A stretch of 64,000 nucleotides of DNA from Nonomuraea candida (GCF_000725485.1 NZ_JOAG01000005.1:186001-250000), one strand, 5' to 3'; positions 39,164 through 48,209 are shown, numbered from the stretch's first letter. Notes: a model not told the origin generated them from the sequence alone. A program made the numbers and translations.

Positions 39164-40192
39164 TTACTCCTTGAATTCGAAGACGAGCTGGAGCACCTCG
39201 GACTGGTGCTTGTCGAGCAGGTCGAACGCCTCGGCCGCCCGGTCGGCGGGCATGACGTGGCTGATGAGCTCGCCGGCGTCGACCTCGCCGCGGTGCACGA
39301 GCTCCATGAACGTGCGCTGCAGGCGCTCGACGTCCCACCGGTGCGCCAGCCACGAGGCGACGCCGCCGATCTGGGAGGAGACGAGCTGGACCTGGTTGTG
39401 GTGGAACTCCTCGCCGAGCCGCAGGCCGATGCCGTCGCCCTGGTAGAAGCCGGCGGCCACGACCCGGCCGCCCTTGCGGACGGTCCTGATCGCCTCGTGC
39501 AGGCCCTGGTGGCTGCCGCTGAGCTCGATGACGGTGTCGGCGCCCTCGATCCGCTTGCGCATGAACTCGGCCACCGAGCCCGAGGCCACGTCGAAGGTCT
39601 CGGCCGCGCCGAACCTCCTGGCCAGCTCCAGCCGGTCGGCGATGGCGTCGGCGGCGACCACGCGGGCGCCGCTGAGCACGGCCAGGCGGGTGGCGAGCAG
39701 CCCGATGACGCCCTGGCCGAAGATCGCGATCTGGTCGCCGAGGTGCACGTCGGCGGCGTGCACGGCGTTGAGCGCGATGGCGCCCACCCGGGCGAAGACG
39801 CCGGTCAGGGGGTCGGCGCCGGGGGGCAGGACGTGGCCGACGAGCTTGTCCGCCGGGACGACGGCCTCGGCGCGGTGGCCCCAGATGCCCCACACCAGGC
39901 TGCCGATCGGCGGGTCGGCCACATCGGGCGCGGCCTCCACCACCTCGCCGACCTCCTGATAGCCCCACCCCGACAGGGGGTATGCGTGCGTCTGACCCTC
40001 GGTGAAGAGCCTGCGCTCGGTGTCCCACTTGCGAGTGAGGTAGGGGTTGGTACCGCGATAGGCGGTGAGTTCGGTGCCCGCTGAGACTCCTGAATAGAGA
40101 GTGCGTACTCGCACTGTGCCCGGGACGAGTTCGGCGGGCGACTCCAGGCTGACGCGGACTTTGCCTGGCTCTTGGAAGGTGATGACGCGCAT
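39164..40192 (-). CDS. Zinc-less MDR-family dehydrogenase, paralogue 2
   Basis: 342 residues. YSGVSAGTELTAYRGTNPYL replaces the zinc-Cys region, the usual GHE is GYQEVGEV, and no structural zinc lobe is present. The dinucleotide fold is IAIFGQGVIGLLATRLAV, and LGEEFHHN is shared with paralogue 1. ATG 40192 is taken as start; a GTG 9 nt upstream is possible. First gene of the leftward MDR-TIM barrel-GH63 operon, transcribed from the 113-nt divergent region that contains a 32-bp dyad. Probably handles a keto/hydroxy sugar intermediate; substrate unknown. Confidence 0.85.
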   Translation of the reverse strand: MRVITFQEPGKVRVSLESPAELVPGTVRVRTLYSGVSAGTELTAYRGTNPYLTRKWDTERRLFTEGQTHAYPLSGWGYQEVGEVVEAAPDVADPPIGSLVWGIWGHRAEAVVPADKLVGHVLPPGADPLTGVFARVGAIALNAVHAADVHLGDQIAIFGQGVIGLLATRLAVLSGARVVAADAIADRLELARRFGAAETFDVASGSVAEFMRKRIEGADTVIELSGSHQGLHEAIRTVRKGGRVVAAGFYQGDGIGLRLGEEFHHNQVQLVSSQIGGVASWLAHRWDVERLQRTFMELVHRGEVDAGELISHVMPADRAAEAFDLLDKHQSEVLQLVFEFKE

Positions 40193-40215
40193 TCCCCACA
40201 CTTATGCGTATTGAT

Positions 40216-40247
40216 CAAACAAAAGTCAAAGCTTTAGCGCTTGTTTG
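40216..40247. promoter_or_regulatory. 32-bp dyad operator in the divergent promoter of the glycoside cluster
   Basis: Outer arms CAAACAA (40216-40222) and TTGTTTG (40241-40247) and inner palindrome AAAGCTTT (40228-40235) share one exact centre (40231.5). It lies between two divergent operons, 24 nt upstream of the leftward start and 59 nt upstream of the rightward start. It is the best candidate operator for the ROK repressor encoded at the end of the rightward operon; ROK regulators usually bind A/T-rich dyads of this kind. Confidence 0.6.
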
Positions 40248-40305
40248 CACACGATAGTTGCGCCGGTAACACTCTTAAGTCTACGACTTCCGTCGGAGGT
40301 GACTG

Positions 40306-41193
40306 ATGAAATTGGGGTTTCTGACTGCGTGTCTTCCGGAAAGCGACCTTACCGACATAGCACGCTGGGCCGCGAACCAGGGCTTCGAGGCGCTGGAGGT
40401 GGCCGGATGGCCTGCTCCTGATGAGCGAAATCACATCAGAGTAGATCGTTTCGACGACGCCGAATGCGAGCGAGTCAGGCGAATCTTCGCGGAGAGCGGA
40501 CTCACGCTTTCCTCGATCGCGTACTACGAGAACAATCTGCACCCTGAGGCTGGGCCGGAGGTGAACGCGCACGTCAGGCGGTGCGTCGAGGCCGCCGCCG
40601 CGCTCGGCTGCCCCACCGTGGGCACCTTCGTGGGCCGCGACCCCCGGCTGCCGGTGCGCGACAACCTCAAGCTGGCCGCCGACGTCTTCGGCCCGCTCGT
40701 CGAGCACGCCCGCCGGCACGGCGTCGAGCTGGTGATCGAGAACTGCGTGATGAAGAGCTGGCATCCCGATGGATATCCCGGCAACCTGGCCTACTCCCCC
40801 GAGCTGTGGGAGTGGATGTTCACGCTCGGGCTCAAGCTCAACTACGACCCCTCACACCTGGTGGCGCTGGGGATCGACCCGGTCGCGGCGATGGTCCCGC
40901 ACATCGGGAACATCGCGCACGTCCAGGCCAAGGACACCCAGCTCCTCGACGGCAGGATCGACCGATACGGGTTCTACGGCCCGATCAGCGGGGAGAAGGG
41001 CTGGTACCGCTTCCGGGTGCCCGGCCTCGGCCAGGTCGACTGGACCAGGGTGATCGACGCGCTCTACGAGGGCGGCTACGACGGGGTCGTCTCCGTCGAG
41101 CACGAGGACCCGGTGTGGAGCGGAAGCACGGAGAGGGTACAGACCGGTCTCGGTATCGCCTACCGCACGTTGCGGCCTCTCGTGCACGGGTAA
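40306..41193 (+). CDS. Sugar isomerase/epimerase-like TIM-barrel protein 2
   Basis: 295 residues, same superfamily as the protein at 38375-39160 but in a different branch, nearer IolE/IolH-like proteins. Candidate metal-site segments: ELVIENCVMKSWHPDG, LNYDPSHLVALG, IAHVQAKDTQ and GVVSVEHEDP. An excellent GGAGGTGACTG site precedes ATG. First gene of the rightward operon with the sugar importer and ROK repressor, so it should act on the imported compound or its first oxidation product. Confidence 0.86.
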   Translation: MKLGFLTACLPESDLTDIARWAANQGFEALEVAGWPAPDERNHIRVDRFDDAECERVRRIFAESGLTLSSIAYYENNLHPEAGPEVNAHVRRCVEAAAALGCPTVGTFVGRDPRLPVRDNLKLAADVFGPLVEHARRHGVELVIENCVMKSWHPDGYPGNLAYSPELWEWMFTLGLKLNYDPSHLVALGIDPVAAMVPHIGNIAHVQAKDTQLLDGRIDRYGFYGPISGEKGWYRFRVPGLGQVDWTRVIDALYEGGYDGVVSVEHEDPVWSGSTERVQTGLGIAYRTLRPLVHG

Positions 41194-41226
41194 GGGGCGG
41201 CATATCCCCGACCGGAGGAGCGCGTC

Positions 41227-42597
41227 ATGCCGAAGAAGGTAACCGCCGCCCTCTCCGTCCCGCTGCTGGCCGCCGCCCTGGCGGCCTGCGGCGGCGGCGG
41301 TGGCGAGCAGTCGTCCACCAGCAACGAGATCACGGTCTGGACCGAGGAGAACCTCGAGGACCGGATGGCCGTGCAGAACACCATCGTCGCCGAGTTCACC
41401 CGGAAGACCGGGATCAAGGTCAAGCTGGTCGGCGTCGCGGAGGACCAGTTCAGCCAGACCCTCACCGCCGCCGCGGCGGCGGACGACCTGCCCGACGTGA
41501 TCGGCGCGCTGCCGCTGGCGTCGGTGCGCGAGATGGAGGCCAACGAGCTGCTCGACACCGAGACGCCGGGCCGGATCGTCGACCAGCTCGGCCGCGACAC
41601 GTTCTCGGCGCGGGCGCTGGAGCTGACCAGCTCGGGCGGCACGCTGCTGGCGGTGCCCAGCGACGGGTGGGCGCAGCTCATCCTGTACCGCAAGGACCTG
41701 TTCGACAAGGCCGGGCTGCGCCCGCCGGACACGTACGAGGCGCTGGAGACCGCCGCGGCCAAGCTCAACACGGGCGGGGTCGCGGGCATCACGCTGGCCA
41801 TCGCGCCGAAGGACTCCTTCACCGCGCAGAGCTTCGAGCACGTGGCGCAGGCGAACGGGTGCCAGCTCATCGACGGCTCCGGGAACGTCGCCCTCGACTC
41901 GCCCCAGTGCACGCGGGCCTTCGAGTTCTACGCCAAGCTGGCCAAGAACTACTCGGTCAAGGGCAAGCAGGACGTCGACTCCACCCGGGCCACCTACTTC
42001 TCGGGCAGCGCGGCCATGATGATCTGGTCGTCGTTCATCCTCGACGAGATGGCGGGGCTGCGCAAGGACGCGCTGCCGAGCTGCCAGCAGTGCCGCGAGA
42101 ACCCGGAGTGGCTGGCCGAGAACACCGGCGTGGTCACGGCGCTGAAGGGGCCCGACGGGAGCGCGCCCGCACAGTACGGCGAGATCGTCTCCTGGGCGAT
42201 CACCCGTGACGCCGCCAAGGACTCCGCCGCCAAGTTCGTCTCGCACATGATGAACGAGGGCTACGAGCGCTGGATCGGGATGGCCCCGGAGGGCAAGTTC
42301 CCCACCCGCAAGGGCTTCGACGACAAGTGGGACAAGCTGCCCGCCGGGGTGGACACCAAGAAGCCGCTGTCCGACGTCTACCCGGCCGACGTGCTCGACG
42401 CGCTGCGCAAGAGCCCCGACACGTTCGCCCGCTGGGGCATCCCGCAGGGCCAGGGCAAGCTGGTCGGCGCCACGATGGGCGAGCTGCCCGTGCCCAAGGC
42501 GCTGAGCGCGGTGGTGGACGGCTCGCTCACCCCGCAGGCCGCCGCCGCCCAGGCCAAGGCCGACGTCGAGTCGATCAAGCGCGGGATCCGGCAATGA
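41227..42597 (+). CDS. Sugar ABC transporter substrate-binding lipoprotein
   Basis: 456 residues; signal with lipobox LAAC (Cys21) followed by a Gly-rich linker. Family-1 binding protein (EITVWTEENLEDRMAVQNTI, DDLPDVIGALPLASVREME, LILYRKDLFDKAGL). GGAGG lies before ATG. Its stop overlaps the first permease start (ATGA). A CxxC-type pair occurs at LPSCQQCRENP, likely a surface disulfide. Receptor for the substrate of the adjacent glycoside pathway. Confidence 0.92.
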   Translation: MPKKVTAALSVPLLAAALAACGGGGGEQSSTSNEITVWTEENLEDRMAVQNTIVAEFTRKTGIKVKLVGVAEDQFSQTLTAAAAADDLPDVIGALPLASVREMEANELLDTETPGRIVDQLGRDTFSARALELTSSGGTLLAVPSDGWAQLILYRKDLFDKAGLRPPDTYEALETAAAKLNTGGVAGITLAIAPKDSFTAQSFEHVAQANGCQLIDGSGNVALDSPQCTRAFEFYAKLAKNYSVKGKQDVDSTRATYFSGSAAMMIWSSFILDEMAGLRKDALPSCQQCRENPEWLAENTGVVTALKGPDGSAPAQYGEIVSWAITRDAAKDSAAKFVSHMMNEGYERWIGMAPEGKFPTRKGFDDKWDKLPAGVDTKKPLSDVYPADVLDALRKSPDTFARWGIPQGQGKLVGATMGELPVPKALSAVVDGSLTPQAAAAQAKADVESIKRGIRQ

Positions 42598-43556
42598 CCG
42601 TGACGCGCGCCGAGCCGCAGGCCCCGCCCCCGCGGCAGCGGCGCCGGCGCGGGGGCACGCTGCGGGAGCAGGAGGGCCGGGCCGGGCTCACGCTCATCTC
42701 GCCCACGCTGATCATCACGCTGGTCGTGGTGGTGCTGCCGCTGCTGTGGGCGATCATGCTGGCGTTCCAGGACGCGCGGCTGATCAACATCCGGCGGGTG
42801 GGCGTCTTCGGCAACTACACGCTGGAGAACTTCTCCTACGTCATGTCGGAGCCGGGGTTCTGGTCGTCACTGGTCAACACGCTCGTCTACACCGTCGCGG
42901 GGACGGCGTTGTCGATCGCGATCGGGCTGGTGACGGCGCTGGCGCTGCGCGACCGGTTCCCCGGGCGCACGGTGATCAGGGCCTCGATCCTGATCCCGTA
43001 CGTGGCCCCGGTGGTGGCGGTGGCCTTCCTGTGGGAGACGATGCTCAACCCGCAGTACGGCATCGTCAACACCTGGCTGGCGGAGCCGATCGCCTTCCTC
43101 ACCCAGGCCAGGGGCGAGTTCCTGGGCGTCCAGGTGCCCGTGGCGCTGCTGACGGTGATCGCGTTCGAGGCGTGGCGGTACTTCCCGTTCGCCTTCCTGT
43201 TCATCCTGGCCCGGCTCCAGGCGCTGCCGGCCGAGCTGGACGAGGCCGCGGTCGTGGACGGCGCGACGCCCACCCAGCGGTTCCGGTACGTGATCATGCC
43301 GCAGCTCTGGCGGATCATCGCGCTGCTGTCGGTGCTGCGCTTCGTCTTCACCTTCACCAAGTTCGACGACGTCTACCTGCTGACCGGCGGCGGGGCCGGC
43401 ACCGAGGTGGTCAGCGTGCGCGTCTACAACTTCCTGACCTCGCGCGACGACATCGGGGCCGCGGCCGCGCAGGCGATCGTGCTGGCGCTCTTCCTCGTCG
43501 TCTTCCTGGCCATCTACCTGAGGTTCTTCGCCGGGGGTGAACGTGAGCAGAGATAG
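42594..43556 (+). CDS. Sugar ABC permease (MalF-like)
   Basis: 320 residues, basic N-terminal tail (PRQRRRRGG) and six membrane helices. EAA loop LDEAAVVDGATPTQRFRYVIMP is cytoplasmic. The helix-3/4 loop carries the normal short NPQYGIVNTWL form, unlike the enlarged loop in the permease at 7911-9293. Coupled to the binding protein by ATGA. Confidence 0.93.
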   Translation: MTVTRAEPQAPPPRQRRRRGGTLREQEGRAGLTLISPTLIITLVVVVLPLLWAIMLAFQDARLINIRRVGVFGNYTLENFSYVMSEPGFWSSLVNTLVYTVAGTALSIAIGLVTALALRDRFPGRTVIRASILIPYVAPVVAVAFLWETMLNPQYGIVNTWLAEPIAFLTQARGEFLGVQVPVALLTVIAFEAWRYFPFAFLFILARLQALPAELDEAAVVDGATPTQRFRYVIMPQLWRIIALLSVLRFVFTFTKFDDVYLLTGGGAGTEVVSVRVYNFLTSRDDIGAAAAQAIVLALFLVVFLAIYLRFFAGGEREQR

Positions 43557-44388
43557 GTTCGAGCGCGGCCTGTTCGCGGTGCTCAGGCCGGTGGTGATCG
43601 CCTTCCTCTTCCTGATCACCGGATTCCCGTTCCTCTACATGGTGATGCTGTCGGTCCGCGACATCCAGGAGCTCATCCTGGCGCCGGGCTCGTTGTGGCC
43701 GCGCGCCTTCACCTTCGACACCTACGTCAACGTGCTGACCCGGCAGGGCTTCCTCGACTTCCTCAGGAACAGCGCGATCATCTCGGTGGCCTCGGTGGCG
43801 GTCACGCTGCTGATCTCGATCCCCGGCGCGTACGCCGTGGCGCGGCTGCGCTTCTTCGGCCGGCGCCAGGTGCATTTCCTCTTCCTGGCCGTCTACCTCT
43901 TCCCGGCGATCGTGCTGGCCATCCCGCTGTTCGTGCTCTTCACCATGATCGGACTGCGGGGGTCCCTGATCGGGTTGATCCTCGTGTATATCGCGCAAAC
44001 GGTGCCTGTCACGGTATACATGCTCCGCAACTACTTCGAGACCGTGCCGCAAAGCGTGGAAGAAGCGGCCGCGATCGACGGGTGCACGAGGTTGTCGACC
44101 ATCTGGCGCGTGGTGCTGCCGCTGTCCAAGCCCGCGCTGATGGCCACCGGCCTCTACGCGTTCATGATCGCGTGGAACGAGTTCCTGTTCGCCCTGCTCT
44201 TCCTGGTGGAGAGAAGGGAGAGCTGGACGGTGTCCCTGGGGCTCTCTCAGCTGGCGGGGAGCATAGAGATCCCGACGACGGTCCTGATGGCAGGTTCGGT
44301 GGTGCTCACGCTGCCCATCGTGATCGTGTTCTTCGCCAGTGAACGCCTGCTGACGGAGGGCCTCACCGCAGGAGCGGAGAAGGGATAG
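43543..44388 (+). CDS. Sugar ABC permease (MalG-like)
   Basis: 281 residues with six helices; EAA loop EEAAAIDGCTRLSTIWRVVLP. Two in-frame GTG codons (43537 and 43543) are possible; 43543 has the better-spaced GGGGG site. Either way the gene overlaps the previous permease by 14-20 nt. No ATPase gene follows; the ROK repressor begins 3 nt after the stop. Confidence 0.92.
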   Translation: MSRDRFERGLFAVLRPVVIAFLFLITGFPFLYMVMLSVRDIQELILAPGSLWPRAFTFDTYVNVLTRQGFLDFLRNSAIISVASVAVTLLISIPGAYAVARLRFFGRRQVHFLFLAVYLFPAIVLAIPLFVLFTMIGLRGSLIGLILVYIAQTVPVTVYMLRNYFETVPQSVEEAAAIDGCTRLSTIWRVVLPLSKPALMATGLYAFMIAWNEFLFALLFLVERRESWTVSLGLSQLAGSIEIPTTVLMAGSVVLTLPIVIVFFASERLLTEGLTAGAEKG

Positions 44389-44391
44389 ACC

Positions 44392-45549
44392 ATGCTCACG
44401 GCAGGCCAGATCCTCCAGCTCATCCGCAATGGCTCCTGCCGTACCCGCAAGGAACTGATCGAGTACACCGGCCTGTCCAGGTCGACGATCACCGACCGGC
44501 TCGACCGGCTCATCGACGCCGGCTACATCCACGAGTCCGGCGTCGGCACCTCCGGGGGCGGCCGGCCGCCCTCGGTGCTCGACATCGACGCGACCAAGCG
44601 CCTGATGCTGGTGGCCGACCTGGGCGCCACCCACGCCAGGGTGGCGCTCACCGACCTGGCCGCGCGCCCGATCGCCGAGGCGAGCACCGAGATGCGCATC
44701 GAGCTCGGGCCCGAGGCCGTGCTGTCGTGGGTGCGCGACGCCTTCCAGCGGCTGCTCGACCGGGCGGGCCGGCCGGCCGAGGAGGTGTGCGGCATCGGCC
44801 TGGACCTGCCCGGCTCGGTGGACCACACCACCGGCCGGGTGATCAGGTCCTTCCTGATGCCCGGCTGGGACGACCACCCCGTCGGCGCGGCGATCGGCTC
44901 GATGTACGACGTGCCGATCCTGGTGGAGAACGACGCCAACGCCATGGCGCTGGGCGAGTGGTGGTCCTTCTGGCGCGACACCGACTCCCTCGTCCTCGTG
45001 AAGGTCTCCACGGGCATCGGCACCGGCATCATCCTCGACGGGCAGATCTACCGCGGCGTCGAGGAGGCCGCGGGCAACATCGGCCACGTACGGCTGCGCG
45101 AGACCGACGACCGGGTCTGCACCTGCGGCTCGCGCGGCTGCGTGGCCTCCCTGGCCAGCGGTCACGCCCTGGCCACCGACCTGGGGGTGGCCTCCAGCCG
45201 GGAGGTGGTCAGCATCGTGCAGGCCGGCGACCCCGAGGCCATCGCCCGCGTCCAGGAGGCCGGGCGCACGCTCGGGCTCGTGCTGGCCACCGCGGTCAGC
45301 CTGCTCAACCCGGGGGTGCTGGTGCTGGCCGGGGACATGGCCGAGACCAGGGAGCACTATCTGACGGGCATCAGAGAGATCGTCTACCGGCGCAGCCTGC
45401 CGTACACGACCAGGAATCTGGAGATCGTCACCAGCTCGCTGGGCGACCGGGCGGGGATCGTGGGCATGGCGGTGATCGTCATGGAGCACGTGCTCTCCCC
45501 CAGCGCCGTGGACGCCGCCCTGGCCGAGCGGACCGACGCGGTCGGCTAG
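44392..45549 (+). CDS. ROK-family transcriptional repressor
   Basis: 385 residues. An N-terminal winged helix (RKELIEYTGLSRSTITDRLDRLIDAGYI, about 18-47) is fused to a sugar-kinase-like ROK domain with VADLGATHARVAL, GLDLPGSVDH, VENDANAMALGEWW and the zinc motif CTCGSRGC followed by VASLASG. The catalytic-type Asp is in NDAN, but ROK repressors normally sense rather than phosphorylate. Last gene of the operon; predicted to bind the dyad at 40216-40247 and release on a pathway sugar. Confidence 0.93.
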   Translation: MLTAGQILQLIRNGSCRTRKELIEYTGLSRSTITDRLDRLIDAGYIHESGVGTSGGGRPPSVLDIDATKRLMLVADLGATHARVALTDLAARPIAEASTEMRIELGPEAVLSWVRDAFQRLLDRAGRPAEEVCGIGLDLPGSVDHTTGRVIRSFLMPGWDDHPVGAAIGSMYDVPILVENDANAMALGEWWSFWRDTDSLVLVKVSTGIGTGIILDGQIYRGVEEAAGNIGHVRLRETDDRVCTCGSRGCVASLASGHALATDLGVASSREVVSIVQAGDPEAIARVQEAGRTLGLVLATAVSLLNPGVLVLAGDMAETREHYLTGIREIVYRRSLPYTTRNLEIVTSSLGDRAGIVGMAVIVMEHVLSPSAVDAALAERTDAVG

Positions 45550-45622
45550 CTGCTCGGCCACGCCGGGGCGCGGCCTCCGCCGGGCCGGTCGGGGGCGCGG
45601 CCCCGGGGGAAGGGGTTGTGGC

Positions 45623-46414
45623 TCAGACCGGGGGCAGGGGGCCGGCGAGGGCGTGGCGCAGCAGGGCGGGGGCCTCCAGCAGGGAGGGGCCGTACCAGGT
45701 GAGCAGGCGGCCGCTGACCGGGGCGCAGGCCAGGCCGGGGAAGGACTCGGGCCCGTCGGTCTGGCTGAAGGCGTAGGGCTCGTCGGGCAGGACCACGAGG
45801 TCGGGGCGGCGCTCGTTCAGCTCGGCCAGCGGGATCTTCGGGTAGCGCTCGGGGTGGGAGGCGTACAGGTTGTCCACGCCCAGGCGCCTGAGCACGTCGC
45901 CGGTGAAGGTGTCGCGGCCCACCACCATCCAGGGGCGGCGCCAGATCGGCACGATGGCCGTGCGCCGGGGGCCGTCGTGGGGCGCGCGCCAGCGCTCGCG
46001 GGCCGCCGCCAGCCAGGCGGGCGGCTCCGTACGGCACGCGAGCGCGAACATGCGCTCCAGCGAGGTGAACGCCTCCTCCACCGTCTCGATCCGCGTGACC
46101 CAGACGGCCAGGCCCGACGCGCGCAGGGCCTCGACGTCGGCCGGCCGGTTCTCCTCGGCGTTGGCCAGCACCACGTCGGGCCGCAGCCGCCGGATCGTGT
46201 CGAGGTCGGGGTTCTTGGTGCCCCCGATTCTGGTCACGTCGAGATCGGCCGGATGCGAGCACCAGTCGGTGGCCCCGACCAGCGCGCCGGGCACGGTCGC
46301 CGCCACCGACTCGGTCAGCGACGGCACCAGCGACACGATCCTGCGCACGGTGCCGGGAATCTTCACGGCCGCACCGGTGTCATCCACAACGACAGCGTAG
46401 ATCCACGGGTTCAC
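45623..46414 (-). CDS. Helical-backbone metal-receptor (BtuF/TroA-like) protein
   Basis: 263 residues of the periplasmic-binding-protein-2 fold (RRIVSLVPSLTESVAA, IGGTKNPDLDTIRRLRPDVVLAN, RRPDLVVLPDEPYAFS), like BtuF. There is no signal peptide, so it is either cytosolic or reached by other means, and no permease is adjacent. The start is uncertain: GTG 46414 or GTG 46387, neither with a good ribosome site. Ligand (cobalamin or siderophore type) unproven. Confidence 0.82.
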   Translation of the reverse strand: MNPWIYAVVVDDTGAAVKIPGTVRRIVSLVPSLTESVAATVPGALVGATDWCSHPADLDVTRIGGTKNPDLDTIRRLRPDVVLANAEENRPADVEALRASGLAVWVTRIETVEEAFTSLERMFALACRTEPPAWLAAARERWRAPHDGPRRTAIVPIWRRPWMVVGRDTFTGDVLRRLGVDNLYASHPERYPKIPLAELNERRPDLVVLPDEPYAFSQTDGPESFPGLACAPVSGRLLTWYGPSLLEAPALLRHALAGPLPPV

Positions 46415-46484
46415 TGATCGTTTGTCGCCGCGAACCCGTAGACTCCGGGGTGAAGATCGTTACTTCTTGATCGGGGGATGACGG

Positions 46485-47288
46485 TTGGAGCGGGATTCGC
46501 TCGGCTTCGATCCGAACACACCCAGCGTGGCCAGGCTCTACGACTACTACCTCGGGGGCAAGGACCACTTCCCCGCCGACCGCGCGGCCGCGGAGAAGAT
46601 CCTCCAGGTGGCTCCCGAGCTGCGCGCGGCGGCCCGGGCCAACCGGGCGTTCCTCGGCCGGGCCGTGCGCTTCCTCGCCGAGTCCGGCGTGACGCAGTTC
46701 CTCGACATCGGCACCGGGCTGCCGACCCAGGGCAACGTGCACGAGGTGGCCAGGAAGGTCCTCCCCGACGCCAAGGTGGTCTACGTCGACCACGACCCGG
46801 TGGTGCTGGTGCACGCCAGGGCGCTGCTGGCCGGGCAGGGCGACACCACCGTGGTCCAGGGCGACCTGCGCGACCCGGCGGCGATACTCAAGGACCCCGA
46901 GGTGGTGCGCACGCTCGACTTCGACCGGCCGGTCGCCGTGCTGCTGGTGGCGGTCATGCACTTCATCGCCGAGTCCGACCACCCCGCGCGCATCCTGTCG
47001 ACCCTGCGCGAGGCCCTGGCCCCCGGCAGCTACCTGGTCATGTCCCACGGCACCAGCGACGCCAGGCCCGACGCCGTCGACAAGGGCACCGAGGTCTACC
47101 GCACCGCCAGCGCCCCTCTGACGCTGCGCGGCCGTGACCGGATCCTGGAGCTGTTCGACGGGTTCGAGCTGGTGGACCCGGGCCTGGTCTGGCTGCCCGA
47201 GTGGCGTCCCGAGCAGGCCGACGTGATCGACTTCGTCGACAACCCGCAGTCGTCGCTCATCCTGTGCGGCGTGGGCAGGAAGGGCTGA
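46485..47288 (+). CDS. SAM-dependent methyltransferase, DUF574 family
   Basis: 267 residues of the actinobacteria-specific DUF574 (Methyltransf_19) family, which is widely expanded in this phylum and whose substrates are mostly unknown. Typical features: NTPSVARLYDYYLGGKDHF at the N terminus, SAM loop FLDIGTGLPTQGN, YVDHDPVVLVHA and VMHFIAESDHPARIL. The TTG at 46485 follows a GGGGGATG site. Followed after 3 nt by the luciferase-like oxidoreductase, so the two are probably co-expressed. Confidence 0.9.
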   Translation: MERDSLGFDPNTPSVARLYDYYLGGKDHFPADRAAAEKILQVAPELRAAARANRAFLGRAVRFLAESGVTQFLDIGTGLPTQGNVHEVARKVLPDAKVVYVDHDPVVLVHARALLAGQGDTTVVQGDLRDPAAILKDPEVVRTLDFDRPVAVLLVAVMHFIAESDHPARILSTLREALAPGSYLVMSHGTSDARPDAVDKGTEVYRTASAPLTLRGRDRILELFDGFELVDPGLVWLPEWRPEQADVIDFVDNPQSSLILCGVGRKG

Positions 47289-47291
47289 GCG

Positions 47292-48209
47292 ATGCGGATC
47301 GGGCTGGCCGTGCCGCAGTACGGCAGGTTCGCGGCGCTGTCCAGCGTGCTGCGGGTGGCGCGCGAGGCCGAGTCGATGGGCTTCCACAGCCTGTGGGCGG
47401 GCGACCGGCTGCTGACGCCGCTGCGGCCGAAGGACCGCTATCCGGGCGGCGACGGCACGATCCCCGAGGCGCACCGGGTCTTCCTCGACCCGTTCGCAGT
47501 GTTGTCGGTGGCCGCCTCGGCGACCTCGTCGGTGCGCCTGGGCACCAGCGCGCTCAACGCGTGCTGGTATTCTCCGGCGGTCCTGGCCCGCTCGCTCACC
47601 ACCATCGACCACCTCAGCGGCGGGCGGCTCGACGCGGGGCTCGGGCTCGGCTGGTCCTCCGACGAATACGCCGCGGCCGGCGTGCCGTGGAAGGACCGCG
47701 CGCGGCGCTACGACGCCATCCTCGACGCGCTGGAGACGATCTGGACCACCGACCCGGTCTCGTTCGAGCACGACCTGTGGACGATCGCCCCCAGCCACAT
47801 CGAGCCCAAGCCGGCCGGCCGGCCGCCGCTCTACCTGGCCGGCTTCTCCGAGGCGGCGCTGCGCCGCATCGGACGCAGGGCCGACGGCTGGCTGACGGCC
47901 GCGCTGCCCGTTCCCGCGCTCGCGTCGATGTGGCAGGGCGTGTGCCGCGCCGCCGAGGAGGCCGGCCGCGACCCCGCCGGGCTGCGCATGATCCTGCGCT
48001 CCAACCCGGTGATCACCGAAGGCGGCACACCGCCCAGGAGCGGCACGGTCGCCGAGATCGCCGCTTACCTCGCCACGGTGGCCGAGGCCGGGGTCCACGA
48101 GATCATCCTCGACCTCCAGCACACCGCCACGGACGACGACCACCTGCTCGACCTGGCCGCCGCCGTCAAGTCCGAGCTGGCCACCCGCCTGCCCGCACCG
48201 GCCCCCTGA
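47292..48209 (+). CDS. Luciferase-like (LLM) F420-dependent oxidoreductase
   Basis: 305 residues, TIM-barrel bacterial-luciferase family. Motifs: MRIGLAVPQYGRFAALSSVL, AESMGFHSLWAGDRLL, LGTSALNACWYSPAVLARSL, LSGGRLDAGLGLGWSSDEY, GRPPLYLAGFSEAALRR. The actinomycete origin and the GLGLGW region favour F420 rather than FMN, by family knowledge. Substrate unknown; a terminator-like GC hairpin separates it from the convergent thiol peroxidase. Confidence 0.88.
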   Translation: MRIGLAVPQYGRFAALSSVLRVAREAESMGFHSLWAGDRLLTPLRPKDRYPGGDGTIPEAHRVFLDPFAVLSVAASATSSVRLGTSALNACWYSPAVLARSLTTIDHLSGGRLDAGLGLGWSSDEYAAAGVPWKDRARRYDAILDALETIWTTDPVSFEHDLWTIAPSHIEPKPAGRPPLYLAGFSEAALRRIGRRADGWLTAALPVPALASMWQGVCRAAEEAGRDPAGLRMILRSNPVITEGGTPPRSGTVAEIAAYLATVAEAGVHEIILDLQHTATDDDHLLDLAAAVKSELATRLPAPAP

